Part shown: in pieces, positions 35,366-47,925 of the stretch
Layout of the letters: the number at the start of each line of letters is the position of its first letter
How positions within the stretch are numbered: the stretch's first letter is position 1
Assembly: GCA_037179385.1 (NCBI GenBank)
Contig: CM074185.1
Location: 11,026,922 to 11,090,921, forward strand
Direction of reading: 5' to 3'
Origin: Holothuria scabra
Taxonomy: Eukaryota; Echinodermata; Holothuroidea; Aspidochirotida; Holothuriidae
Length of the DNA: 64,000 nt
The notes under the pieces: model-generated
What the model saw: the letters and a program-made list of their open reading frames with translations, nothing else
The model's database searches: none
Told to the model about the DNA's origin: nothing
Program-made: the position numbers and the translations under genes

Positions 35366-36394
35366 GTCGCGGACAAAAATGTTCTTTATTGAACTGATGT
35401 GAATAAATTACCGGTTTACTGGTTACTGGTTGTAGTATGCATACTGGAGTACAGTACGACTTGTACGGTAGTTTCTGTTTTAACGGTGATCCGACCCAAC
35501 AGGGTCTAGGTAGAAATTAGAACGCATATTAAAACCATCGCCCTACAGGTCTCTCTCTCTCTCGGGATGGGGGGGGGGGGGGGGAGTGGGGCGACCTTTT
35601 GACGGAGATCCTACCCCATGGATAATTTCTGCCCGACTGAGGCACTTTGCACTTTAGTCTGTGCTCGATTCAGTCAGCTAGGTTTCGGCCAATTCGGGGG
35701 CTATAACTCCTCCGTTTTGACTTGTTTTATTTGTTAATTTAGGACAATCAGTCTTTTTACATTCAGCCCAAAGCTTTTTTTTTTTGCTGTGTCTTCAGGT
35801 ACTCGAGAGTACGTTTTAAGGATTATTTCCCAAATAATTTCCTGATAATTATCTATTTATCTTGATGGTGTGCCTACAGGGACCATTCATTAAGAAGAGT
35901 GACCCCTGGAGACACTCGTTGAAGCATTGAGCTACCTGGTTGAAGAGAGAATTTCCACTCTTCTTGGAGTGAATTACCAATCAAATGAAGTGAATTGAGA
36001 CCCTTTACGGTGTTAGTCTTGGTCAAGACGTTAGTAGATTTTACACTTCTCAGATTTTACAGAATGAGGGCGCTTGCCATCTAGACTGTAAGTTTCGTTC
36101 GGTTAGAAATTGGAATGAGGGCGGGCTGTAGGTGTGAGATTTTACAATAAGTTACTGGAAGATACGACACCATCGTCTTAACGCACGACTATTACGGTTT
36201 TAGAGAATGAATAAGTTCATTCTTTTGTTTTAGAGTGTAAAAGTTATGCCTTGTTCTGGTTTCTTTGTCAATTATTTTTCTGGTTCTAAAATACTAAGCG
36301 GTGGATGTTTCTCTGCTTTGAACTCTCATGTCCAGCTAAGCACTCTAAAAGCGTGTTTGGCACTTAAAACTTATTTTGACCAACTTTGTAAACC
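35366..36394. other. No recognised gene
   Basis: Unassigned DNA with a CT run and poly-G tract near 35550-35585. Lies upstream of the NXPE-like exon and may be intron. Confidence 0.35.
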
Positions 36395-36641
36395 TCAGAC
36401 CGCGTGTTTGTTCTACCGGTAGCCTGGCATCCGCCTCTCACGAGGAAGTCCCAGGTTCGGTTCGTAGGTCGAGTCATACCAGAGACTAAAATTGAACCTA
36501 CAGCCGTTAGGCGTGATGCTCTGCATAGGCAATGGAGTAGGTAAAACAAGTCAGTGAGTCATAAGTGGAAAAGGGGCCTTAGGCGGCTCGACTTGAACCA
36601 ATAGGTTGAAAACTTGGCCGTAAAACTCCATCTAACTCTAA
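36395..36641 (+). mobile_element. tRNA-derived SINE, copy B
   Basis: Starts ACCGCGTGTTTGTTCTACCG (A-box region), then CCCAGGTTCGGTTCG (B-box region), GTCATACCAGAGACTAAAAT and a body that matches copy A at 28627-28822, ending with GGCCGTAAAACTC and CTAACTCTAA. It lies about 250 bp upstream of the NXPE-like exon, probably in its intron. Confidence 0.7.
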
Positions 36642-36894
36642 CCCACTTTGAAAACACCTTTAAATGGTAAACTTGTTGAGCTATTTAACATTAAAATGTT
36701 AGCAATTAAACGTGTTTAAAAGCGAAATGTTTCTTAGGAATTAAACAGACGTGAGCGTTGAGATCCTAAACGTGTTCACATTTTTGGGGCAAAAATGTGT
36801 TCAGAAAACCGTGTAATTCCTTAACAACTTTTTTTTAGAGTGATTGTCCAAAAATTATTTCGTTTTAAAGTTTGTGGTGTTCATTCCCTTTCAG

Positions 36895-38555
36895 ATGTTC
36901 AAGTTTCCTCTCAGAATATTTCACCCAGGGACACAGGACCTATTTCACCACTCAAGACCAATGTTAATAGTTTCGACCAAGTTACGTCTGGTCCGATACT
37001 TCGAGATAATCATTTGGTGAAGGGTTCAAGCTATTTAAGTGAGCACGAGGCTGTTGGCGAAGGTTTGCATCATGCAAGGGTAGGAGTCACTTCATTTGTA
37101 ACTGTCAACGTGAACCTGGCAGAAACACCCGAAGTTGACTTCCTCTTCAGCGTTCTCGCCGTTAGCGACAACCACATCTTCCATGCAAATCCACAATCCC
37201 AGTCGTCCTCCAAGGTCACAAATATTACTTTTACTTACGTACCAACCCTTCCTGGTGAGTATGATCTATACGTGGAGGAAATTTTCCTACGTCCCCCCTG
37301 GCAAAAACAAGTTCCTGGAAGTCCATTCCGATTACTTGTTCAAGGAGATGATCTAAATATTGATGATTTAAAAAATCACACTGATAACTTGCCATCTTGC
37401 CAAACCATTTCCCGTAAAGACATTTCTTGGGTCGAGGGAGAGTGGATGACGAGGAAACTTTCGGGGAGAAAGCACGGTGTCTTAAGAAGTGGTTGGGTTT
37501 TTCAACCAAAACTCTGCAGTTTTGACGTATTTTCGTTGGACGATATCGAAAGAGCGGCTGATTCCAAAGTGCCGAAGATGATCGCAATCCTTGGTTCATC
37601 AACAGAGCGAGGTATATTCCTTTCTCTGGTCGATCTGGCCTTACGGAAGCAAGAGAAGCTGTTACTTGACAAGTCAGATCTTTCGAAATGTTGGGGTTTT
37701 GCCGAATTTCAGTTAGGAAGCTTGCATTTCGTCTATCAAGATTTTCGATTACTTGAAACGGAGAGTATACACGGAGTCAATATAAAGTGTCATGATGAAA
37801 AGATAGCAGTACATGGTAATCTTTTAAAAGATGGAATGGTTTTTTTTGAAAAGACGCTTTTTGGTCGAAGACTGTGGCCGGATATAGTCTTTCTTGATGC
37901 TTCTAGACAACAATTGAAGTTTCTTTTGGAAAGAATACCGTCTTCTTGGAGTGGAACTATATACCCTGTACAACGATTTAAAAGCAAAAAATTGTCAAAC
38001 TTCAAACCCGAAGGGAAGGTAGATGGTAAAAACGAAGCCAAAGAATTTCTTTCTCTTGATTCAAGGGTGGATAGTTTAGATGGTTTTACTTTAAGTACGG
38101 GTATGAGGCACGCCACAGAATCGTCTCCTTTTATCTTACAATCTCCACATTTCCATTATTTTTGTAACAAACTCAACGGCGAGATGCGCGTGTGTGGTAA
38201 TCCGACAGAAATGGTTGCTCAGTTTCTTCTTGGACAGGCTATAGCACCAGAGGGTAAGGACGTATGGATGAGGTCGATCGACCATGAGACCAGAGATAAA
38301 GCGAAAACGACGAAAACACGTACCACCATTCGTGTTTGCTACGACTGTCCCAAGAGGCTCATGCCATTTCATGTCAAAGGTGAACCGGATTTACGTTGCT
38401 ACAATGCAACGGAAGGTTTGCGTGGAAGTGCAGAACAACATTATAAAGTATTTGAGTTCCGCCCGTGTCCTGAAGAATGCATGAAGACCAAACCTACATA
38501 TATATCTTACCACAATTCTGGGTCATCAGACGTTAGGACATGCACTGTATACTGA
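36895..38555 (+). CDS. NXPE-like protein, 3' terminal coding exon (partial)
   Basis: An open frame of about 553 codons ends at TGA 38553-38555. There is no in-frame ATG near its 5' end, but a strong acceptor (TTCATTCCCTTTCAG, ending at 36894) precedes it, so this is most likely the last exon of a larger gene whose earlier exons are outside or unrecognised. The first third (VGVTSFVTVNVNLAE through the segment ending PGSPFRLLVQG) looks like a filamin-type immunoglobulin fold. The rest resembles the NXPE/PC-esterase-like C-terminal domain: MIAILGSSTERG near the start, then WPDIVFLDASRQQLKFLLER, and a Cys-rich ending with RVCYDCPKRLMPFHV. NXPE proteins are secretory-pathway or secreted proteins of poorly known function, often multi-copy in invertebrate deuterostomes. 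Alternative acceptor: TTTTTTTTAG ending at 36838. Frame is intact; family call moderate. Confidence 0.7.
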
Positions 38556-38605
38556 CTTAATGTATCTGAAAAGCAAAAAGGGCAAGTTTGTATCAGCAGG
38601 ATTTC

Positions 38606-38611
38606 AATAAA
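38606..38611 (+). promoter_or_regulatory. Polyadenylation signal AATAAA
   Basis: Canonical AATAAA 51 bp after the NXPE-like stop codon, on the same strand, in AT-rich sequence. Supports 38555 as the true end of the gene. Confidence 0.65.
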
Positions 38612-38785
38612 ATTTATCCTTAAACTAAAGACTCCATAAATTCTGGACTAAACTAACGGAGGAAAACTGAGCTCAAGCTCCAGGACGGGGCCAATAACTA
38701 TAAAGATGAGGAAGGCATTGTTCATATCTACTTAAAAATAAAGCACTAATTGAGTGCTTTATTTTATATATTGTGCTTTATATAT

Positions 38786-38798
38786 ATTATATATATAT

Positions 38799-38852
<54 letters not shown>

Positions 38853-38868
38853 TATATATATAATATAT
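38786..38868. repeat. AT microsatellite at the left edge of the Penelope palindrome
   Basis: Imperfect TA dinucleotide run directly abutting the left arm of the palindrome 38874-40051. Confidence 0.85.
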
Positions 38869-39046
38869 ATATAAACCAAATAACAAAAGAACACAAAAAA
38901 TGGATACATTCATTTCCAACTAAATTATAATATAAATCCGTGAATACAAAATATTTCGGGCTTAAATTACACAGCCCTTCGTCAGTTGTACAAAAACACT
39001 ATAGTGCAAAAAAGACTGTATACACGTACTCGTTCTGCTTCCTCGC

Positions 39047-39532
39047 TTAGGTATCAACTGCTTGGGTGCCCATGAACGCCAAATCCCTATTCAGACCCGA
39101 TTTATGATTGTTAAGTGAGATGATGGTTTGTAACTCACGGTTGCATCTCTGCTGAGCGCTTTTAAAATTGCCGTACAACAAGGCACACTTTAAATGGGAA
39201 AGGTTATGCTGAGGGAGATTAAAGTGTTCGGCAACCGGGAATCCAGGGTTATTCTTTCTTATGCTGAGCTTGTGATTATTGAAACGAAGTCGGAATTTTG
39301 TGCTTGTTTCGCCTATGTACGTAGCTAAGGGACATTGGGTGCAGAAAAGTAAATAAACTACATTACATGAGTCACAATCGAAGTCTCCCGGTTTTAGAGT
39401 TATACCTGAAGCATGGTGGTAAATGGTGGGGGAAAGCTCTAAATGATTGCAAACTTGGCACCGGGGTTTATTACACTTCCTGTTGCCTGTTTTGGGATTG
39501 TCTACAGTGGGAAGGGTTTTGCGAACTAACAA
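39047..39532 (-). pseudogene. Penelope-like GIY-YIG endonuclease domain, left copy
   Basis: An open minus-strand frame of 161 codons, lacking the upstream reverse transcriptase. A Cys-rich motif (CNKPRCQVCNHL) precedes the GIY-YIG core, seen as VVYLLFCTQCPLATYIGETS, then the conserved Arg region TKFRLRFNNHK. A typical ending EHFNLPQHN follows, and the stop is next to the 3' untranslated end. The endonuclease would nick target DNA for reverse transcription. It is a 5'-truncated copy, so it cannot act alone. Confidence 0.8.
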
Positions 39533-39539
39533 CCGGGAG

Positions 39540-39877
39540 ACTTCGATTGTGACTCATGTAATGTAGTTTATTTACTGTTCTGCACCCAATGTCCCTTAGC
39601 TACGTACATAGGCGAAACAAGCACAAAATTCCGACTTCGTTTCAATAATCACAAGCTCAGCATAAGAAAGAATAACCCTGGATTCCCGGTTGCCGAACAC
39701 TTTAATCTCCCTCAGCATAACCATTCCCATTTAAAGTGTGCCTTGTTGTACGGCAATTTTAAAAGCGCTCAGCAGAGATGCAACCGTGAGTTACAAACCA
39801 TCATCTCACTTAACAATCATAAATCGGGTCTGAATAGGGATTTGGCGTTCATGGGCACCCAAGCAGTTGATACCTAA
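39540..39877 (+). pseudogene. Penelope-like GIY-YIG domain, right inverted copy
   Basis: The plus strand carries the same GIY-YIG coding sequence as 39047-39532 in inverted orientation, starting inside the domain (DCDSCNVVY) and running to a stop at 39875-39877. It has no start codon and is shorter at the 5' side than the left copy. A Leu codon in the HNLSHLK region is a His codon here. Confidence 0.8.
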
Positions 39878-40083
39878 GCGAGGAAGCAGAACGAGTACGT
39901 GTATACAGTCTTTTTTTGCACTATAGTGTTTTTGTACAACTGACGAAGGGCTGTGTAATTTAAGCCCGAAATATTTTGTATTCACGGATTTATATTATAA
40001 TTTAGTTGGAAATGAATGTATCCATTTTTTGTGTTCTTTTGTTATTTGGTTTCTTTACTTTCCAACACACGCCACCTATCATG

Positions 40084-41409
<1,326 letters not shown>

Positions 41410-41417
41410 GCCTAGGC

Positions 41418-41807
41418 CACGGACCTATATACATGGACAGAGCACGTAACGTGTACGTCCTATCCGTAGATGGTCTTCACCGGCTGGGACAAAGATGGCG
41501 CGCCAAGATGGCCGCTGTGAACCTGTAAATCATCTGATTTGACGGAGACTTTAAAATATTTTAAACAAAAGTTGAACTTGGATGGGAATTAGTATCATAT
41601 TCCTGCAATAGGTGAAGTGATTTTGACCTTAATTTGCCATATTTTAAATATATTTCAACTTTCTTGCAAAATATGGGGGTATACTTGAGCAAGACCAAAC
41701 TTCCACACAAAACCATAGGAAACTCCCATCTTGGTGCGCTTTTTCTCACATAACGGTAGAGACAATGTACCGTGCAGTATGCTCTGTCCATGTATAGGAA
41801 GTCCGTG
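41418..41807. mobile_element. 390 bp hAT-like MITE
   Basis: Flanked by GCCTAGGC at 41410-41417 and 41808-41815. Ends are CACGGACCTATATACATGGA and the complement carrying CCATGTATAGGAAGTCCGTG. The 8 bp duplication suits hAT, with the caution that GCCTAGGC is its own complement. No coding sequence. Confidence 0.7.
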
Positions 41808-41815
41808 GCCTAGGC

Positions 41816-44155
41816 CTACAACTATATTTGCTCAAGTTCGGTATAGGCTAGGCCTGTTCGGTATAGGCTAGGCCTAGGCCGGCCCATACTTTACTTTTAT
41901 GTTTATCATGTTCTTTGGTTTGGGCCATTCTCTTTCCCTTTCTTTCTTTGTGCTCTGCCTTTCTTTTCTTTGTTAGTGAATGAGCATAAACTTTTACTAT
42001 GAGCTTGATTGATCGCCACGGATCTTGATCAAAACTTTAATAGTATCAACTAAAAATGACTTGCAAAATTTATCTGAACCATTTCACTCTTACTATGATA
42101 GTGTTTGGCATTGGTGATTACATTCGCAAAGTCTTTGACTTGCAAAAAGAAGAGCTTTTAGTCATTGTTCGATCTCTTATGTGAGCTACTACTCTCTGCA
42201 CACACTTTGCACTGTACAGACACTACTCTCATTATGGGAAGCAACTGTTGCAAACAAACAAGTTGATCAAGCATGCCAGAAATTTACTTGACATGTGCAA
42301 AAGACCTTTAGATAACAACTCCAAATAAATTCGCAAGCATTCGAAGGTTATTTCACATGGGGCAATTTTTTTAATGGTTTGTCACTTTGACTATTTCCTC
42401 AACATACAATATATATGGCTTAGCACGCTTACCAGTCGAAACGTCCCGCCGTTGGTCAAAACGTCTTCTCGTCAAAACGTCCCCGTTGAATGTTGTGAAA
42501 TGAACTGAGTTGCTTTATTTCTGAACTCACAGGTTGGCATGCATAGAAAGTCAATCTGATTCATCAACAACCTACCTGTCGTTTGTGCTTGTCAAAACTG
42601 AATACATATTTTTTATAAATTTTGACCATAGGCTATATATTACTGTTACGAGAAGTTAAGCAAAATGATGACTCCAAATCAATCCAAACTGAATGAAATT
42701 GATGGAACCCAATGCCAAATGTCATTCATATAAATTTCACAAGCCTTGAAGGGGGGGGGGGGGATCATGCATCACACCTAGAAAATTTTGGTTTTGGTCC
42801 CCTTCCCGCCCAACATTTTAAGATGTCTAATAATTAAAGTCCTTTACCCGAGGGTTTCTCACCTGCATTGGGTTGGGCGCTATTGTACAGTTTTATACTT
42901 TACAGTTTGCACAGTGATATTACTTTATTTTAACTATAGGGAAGGACCTGATGGGCAATTCTGGCTGGCTGCCAAATACCCTTGAAAAATTTTGACTGGC
43001 AGCCAAATACCCTTTCAAAATTTTAACTGGCAGTCAAATACCCTTTCAGATTTTGACTAGCGCAGTCAACTTCTCTTTGGGGAAAAAATTAATGAAAGCC
43101 CTGGTAAGTAGTTAGAGCCGACTTATTAGCAAGTGACCAATCAGAAGCCAGTATTTGTGATGACGTCATCAATCGGTCAAGGTCAAAGTGATAGGCAATC
43201 GGCTTTATTCGAATGGACGAGTCAAGTTCAAAAAGATTGTCAAGGGACTGTTTGGGGTGGATTGGAGGGCAGTTGCTCGGCAACATCTAAACATCCCTGT
43301 GACCGTTGAATGAAAGGTACTGTATGTAGGCAAGAAGTCTATCGACAGCAACCACTAGTTTGGGTCATACTGCGCATGATGAGGTGATGTTGCCAGGCAA
43401 CATATTAAACTTTGACGGATAATCGGGGATGGGGACAAGAGAGGGATTCGGATCAAAAAGAGCCCTAATGAATGGCACATGACAAGTCATAAAAAAACAG
43501 AATAAAGTTTGTGTGCAACTCTATTTGTTGGCTCATTCAGTTACTTGTCGACATAATACAATTCAAAGACACGCTTTTACGTAACATGCACTACTTTGGT
43601 TTATACATGTCATGGCGACGAGAAGACAGATCCAATCTGCTCCTGTATCAGTCATTTCGGATTCTTACGTAACAGAAAAGGTCTTTAGGGCCCCAAATTC
43701 CTAAAGCGTGAAAAGCAGCCTACCATGATACTTTTCTCCGATCATTGTTTCAGTCACCAGAAAATAGGTCGTAGCCTATGTGGTGCTGATATCATATAAG
43801 TCGAAAGGGCATTTTGAGTTTGCAACTCTTTTCTTTATTTCTAATTTACATAGTCATAAGATCTGCCAGTGATGGCTTCCATAGACTGGCCGCAACACAG
43901 ATGAAGCAAATAGTAGATACAATAATGTCCACACACAGATTAGGCATGTCCTTGTAATGGTTTTGGATTTATCATAACACTGTCACCATTTCTAGCTAAA
44001 AATATTCGTATGGAATTCACATCAGGCGGTTGGCTGCATGAATCGAAGTATTCCTCAGGACCGCATTTTGGTAGGTAGATCCAATGTCCTCCCTCGACAA
44101 CTCGGATCCGTATTCACGACAAGGGCAGCAGGGCGCTAATATCACAGGCAGATCA
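41816..44155. other. No gene; short tandem units at 42950-43055
   Basis: Three tandem units of about 35 bp with CTGGCAGCCAAATACCCTT-like wording lie at about 42950-43055, and a poly-G tract at 42753. Otherwise no repeat partner or coding region was recognised. Confidence 0.4.
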
Positions 44156-44159
44156 GGGG

Positions 44160-45090
44160 GGGGGGGCGTGAAGCAAGGGTCGAGGCATGCGTCGTAAAGC
44201 ATCGGAGCATAAAAGCATGGTCACTGAAGCGGCCTTTTGAGCAGGAGAGCATACGCGAAAGAGTGCCATGCAGCACGGATCGGAGCATGCGTCGTAGACC
44301 ACCGGAGCATATGACCACGAAAACTGGAGCAGCTTTTGAGAGAATAAGAGCATACACAGTGATTGCTTCATGGAAAAATGACAACCCATGCTCAACTGTA
44401 GGTAACTACTTTTAATCGTGAAAAGGCAACTGGCATCCTATGTTTTTTAAACTTTTCATATGTCCTGAAAAACACTCGGCCTCTAACTCAAATCGTTAAG
44501 TGGATTTAAGCTTAGGTTCCACTACTGTAAACAACAATAACATCATTAATAAAAACAAGAAGACAAAGCCGTGGAGAATAATGGCGTCAGGATACTAACA
44601 TGGAACACGGGTAGGAGCGTGCGTGGTAGACCACCGGAGCATATGAGCGTTATGCCAGAGGAGCATACGGAGCAAAAGAGCATACGCGGTGGAGTGCCAC
44701 GGAGCACGGGTCGGAGCATTCGTGGAAGACCACCGGAGTATACGAACATGAAAACTGGATCAGCTTTTGCAGCCGAAGAACATAATCGGTGGAGTACCAT
44801 GGAGAACGGATCGGAGCATGCATGGTAGACCACCGGAGCATATGAACATGAACACTGGGCAGCTTTCGGAGCAGAAGAGTAAACGCGGTGGAGTACCCTG
44901 GAGCACGGGTCTGAGCACGCGTGGCAGACCACCGGAGCAAATGAGCATCATTCCATAGAAGCTTTCGGGATAGGGAGGAGCATACGCGGTGAAGTACCAT
45001 GGAACACCGGTCGAAGCGTACCTGGTGGACAACCGGAACATATGATCATGAACACTGGAACAGCTTTCGGAGAAGAAGAGCATGCACGGT
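44160..45090. repeat. 99 bp minisatellite
   Basis: Tandem units recognised by ACCACCGGAGCATATGA and GCATACGCGGTGGAGTACCA. The ACCGGA landmark recurs near 44631, 44730, 44830, 44929 and 45030, with diverged units also near 44199 and 44299. A unit near 99 bp is divisible by three, so several long open frames appear on both strands. These look like repeat artefacts, not a gene. The array is interrupted at 44390-44595 by sequence that recurs at 57247. Confidence 0.8.
44390..44595 (+). repeat. Diverged direct repeat, left copy
   Basis: About 200 bp sharing GTAGGTAACT, TCGTGAAAAGGCAACTG, AACAATAACA and CCGTGGAGAATAATG-like wording with 57235-57440 in the same orientation. Both copies lie outside the Polinton-like element. 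Identity is perhaps 70 percent by eye. Class unknown. Confidence 0.5.
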
Positions 45091-45230
45091 GGAATGCTAA
45101 TTTATGAATAAAAATTCTGAAAGAGGTTTGACGAGCAAACATCAAACTACCATGATGTAATCAGAATGTAAGGCAGGTCTTCAAAGGCACCAGTAGCGAT
45201 GCGTGGTTATTCTGCAGGCTAGTAGTAATA

Positions 45231-45310
45231 GAGGAGTATTGGCAACACAACAATAGGCCCCTTTTGTCAGGGGATTAGGGGCCTATTGTTGTATTGCTAA
45301 TACTCCCCTC
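45231..45310. repeat. Terminal hairpin palindrome, left
   Basis: 80 bp palindrome: AGTATTGGCAACACAACAAT and AGGCCCC pair with GGGGCCTATTGTTG and the following ATTGCTAATACT across a 16-base loop TTTTGTCAGGGGATTA. It occurs 10 bp inside the left end of the Polinton-like element. The same hairpin, inverted, lies at the right end. Confidence 0.85.
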
Positions 45311-45380
45311 TTTGGAACTATTCATGGTTTTGAAAGAGACATAATCTTACCGCGGGGAGCTGCCAATGAGGGATTAACCT

Positions 45381-47376
45381 CAGTGGCGTAGCTACTGGGG
45401 GGGGGGGGGGCAGGGGGCAAGTTGCACCCCCTGGAAAAATTTTGGGGGAAATTTGATGAAAATGGGGAAATTTGATGAATCTTATTATTATTACAAAAAT
45501 TTCACAAGCATTTTTCAAAATTTTTGTTAGAATAAGAAATTGTGAGACATTTCTCATACATAATTCGTATTTTCATGCAACAAATTAACTCAGATTTCGT
45601 CAGTGTCTCATGAACCGGCCCAATTTGCGTTCCACAGAAATGTCCTCGTCGCGTAGCAGATTGAATGTTCTCTTGTGCTTGTATACGCACGGGGGTTATG
45701 ATCAGTGCATTTCAGTGCACAGGAAGCTGTTATTCAGGTGATACTTTGGGAATTTTATCAGTAAAAAGATGTGAAAACTGATAAGTCACTACCGTAGACC
45801 CCCGAGGTTGTTATGTTCTTCTACAAGCTAGCAGTAGCTGTACGATTTTACTCTGTGTACATAACGATGGATCGGGCTGAAACAATCCATTGCCAACGAT
45901 AAACTTAAAGTTAATCTAGAAATTAGAATTAACGGGAACCGTTGGCATACTTAGATTTTGTTACTTAGCCTAATCCTTGGAGACTTACAAGCTAGTTCGG
46001 GAAAATAGCTTTCTGCTCACTTTCAGTGTAACAATAAATGGACAATGAGTACCTTGTGGCCTTCTACACATAACAGACTGCTTTCCTCACAGGATATCCT
46101 GTGTGATCGAGCCACTGTTAGGCCCCCTTAGTGTCGTGCGAAGAGGAGACCACTGGGCCATGCCCCCCTCACCGATGCCATTTTTTCTTTGTTAAAAATA
46201 CGTAGTCTAACTTTATTAATACAAATTTTACTTCAAAAGATAGCATATGTGGCACCAGAATGCTTATAAGGACACCCAATTTTTCAAAAGTTTTCAAAGG
46301 GGAAGGATTGTCCTTGCAAGGTCTTTCAGTGATGCCACTTTTTTTTAATTCCTACAAATAGACCTAGGCAAGTTCTGTCAAATTCCATTTTTTGCTTAAA
46401 AAGGTAGACTCTGTTTCCCACTGGTGGCATCGATAAAAAAGACTACATGTTTAGATTCTCTTTACAAGCATAAATACGCTATTTTAACCATCTGAGGCGT
46501 CTGATTTTTCGAAATTTTCTTTACGCTCCGCGCCAGCCAATGGTGGCGCTTCTCTCGGTCTTTTGGACAAAATTACATATTTGGAGCAAAATTAGCTCTT
46601 AACTCTCTGATCACTTTGCAGTTTGCGAACTTATTTTGAAGTGAGCATTTTATTGCAAACGACAAAAGAAGAAAGCGACTGGCTAGATTCTTCGTATTAG
46701 CCTGGAAAATGCTATTTCCGGCCATCTAAGGGGTCTGATTTTTCCAAATTTTCTCTACGCTCCGCGCCAACCAATGGTGGCGCTCTGCTTAGATAATCTT
46801 TATGACAAAATAACATTTTGTGACCAAGAAAAACCACAAATACCGATCAATGCTCTCTTATTTGGACTTCTAAAACTGTGCAAATTCAAGTTTTACTTCG
46901 TAAGGTAGCATAAATGGCATAAGAGTGCATTTAAAGACACAAAAGTTTCAGTTTTATCCTCATGAACTACCACGATTCAACCTTTAACACTATTCCTGTC
47001 AAAGTCGAAAATGTTGCACCATTTTGCGTGTAGGCTACTTGAAAACGTCAAATAATTTCCGGACACCCCTCCCCTTAGACCATACTGCATACCCCTCCCC
47101 CTTCAGAGAAATCCTGTGTACGCTACTGCTTTAGTACATACAAATAAACCAGATATTGTTTACCAAAATAATATACTTTGTTATTTCCGATTGCTCTATG
47201 TTATACTTTAAGATTAAAATGCAGGTAATATTACAAAATGTCAAGGTAATGTTGTTATACTTGTAAGTTTGCATATTTTATATGAAATACATACACATTG
47301 ACCGGGAAAAGTTTTGGGGAAATTTCATACCTTTGCCCCCCCCCCCCCCCTGGAAAAAATCCTAGCTACGCCACTG
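45381..47376 (+). mobile_element. 2.0 kb non-autonomous hAT-like element, copy 2
   Basis: Flanked by ATTAACCT at 45373-45380 and 47377-47384 (8 bp TSD). Ends are CAGTGGCGTAGCTACTGGGG and CCTAGCTACGCCACTG. Collinear with copy 1 at 32572-34357, with an extra stretch near 46430-46800 partly made of repeated TCTGATTTTTC/GCGCCANCCAATGGTGG wording. Inserted in the left inverted repeat of the Polinton-like element, so it is younger than that element. No transposase. Confidence 0.9.
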
Positions 47377-47925
47377 ATTAACCTGTCTGTAATGAATAGC
47401 TACGCAGTTATTAGATGATGCCACTTAGTGACTGAGTAGTAATGTTAACAAAAACTTAGGCAATTAAATGGGAATTAGGATTAAACGCATAAACAATTAA
47501 GTGCTCATCATCGTCAGAGGTTGATGATGAAAGCCTAGACATCTTTACCACAAAAGGTTCAGTTTGAACGTCAAGGGCAAGAGCTGTCAATTTTATGTTT
47601 TCCCTTTTGTTCATTTAAAGTGCCCTCCAATTTTAAAGTTTTGGCTTAGGAGGAGTCAAATTTGATCTCAAGTTGAAACATGTCATCGCCAAAATAGGAA
47701 TGACTGACAGCTAGAAACACTTGAGACAGAGTTAAAGATGTCATTAAGTAAAACCTAGAACGACTTTTAATTAACGAATTGCAATTAAACTGGCCCCCTA
47801 ATGGAAGTATTATACTCAAATGAAAATAGCGCAGTTTAGCTTTATTCAGAAGATAAATGTGCAAACCGGGGAATGACTTTCGATCTACCCATGGGGCTTA
47901 CGTGTTCCTAATGGGTACTTATGAA

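Larger units (their letters stand above)
38874..40051. mobile_element. Palindrome of two Penelope-like element 3' ends
   Basis: Arms 38874-39393 and 39531-40051 (about 520 bp) are inverted copies that differ at only a few bases by eye; the 137 bp between them belongs to the left copy. Both arms include the element's 3' untranslated end (with CATTCATTTCCAAC at the outer edge) and the GIY-YIG coding part. Each outer edge is followed by an AT microsatellite. Head-to-head partial copies are a known product of Penelope-like retrotransposition. Confidence 0.8.

Noticed and set aside
44160..45090. CRISPR-like array
   Set aside because: Units are contiguous 99 bp repeats with no unique spacers, in an animal genome.
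44546..45145. Overlapping Cys/Pro-rich frames around 44.5-45.1 kb
   Set aside because: They track the 99 bp minisatellite in several frames; no start or signal peptide is consistent across frames.
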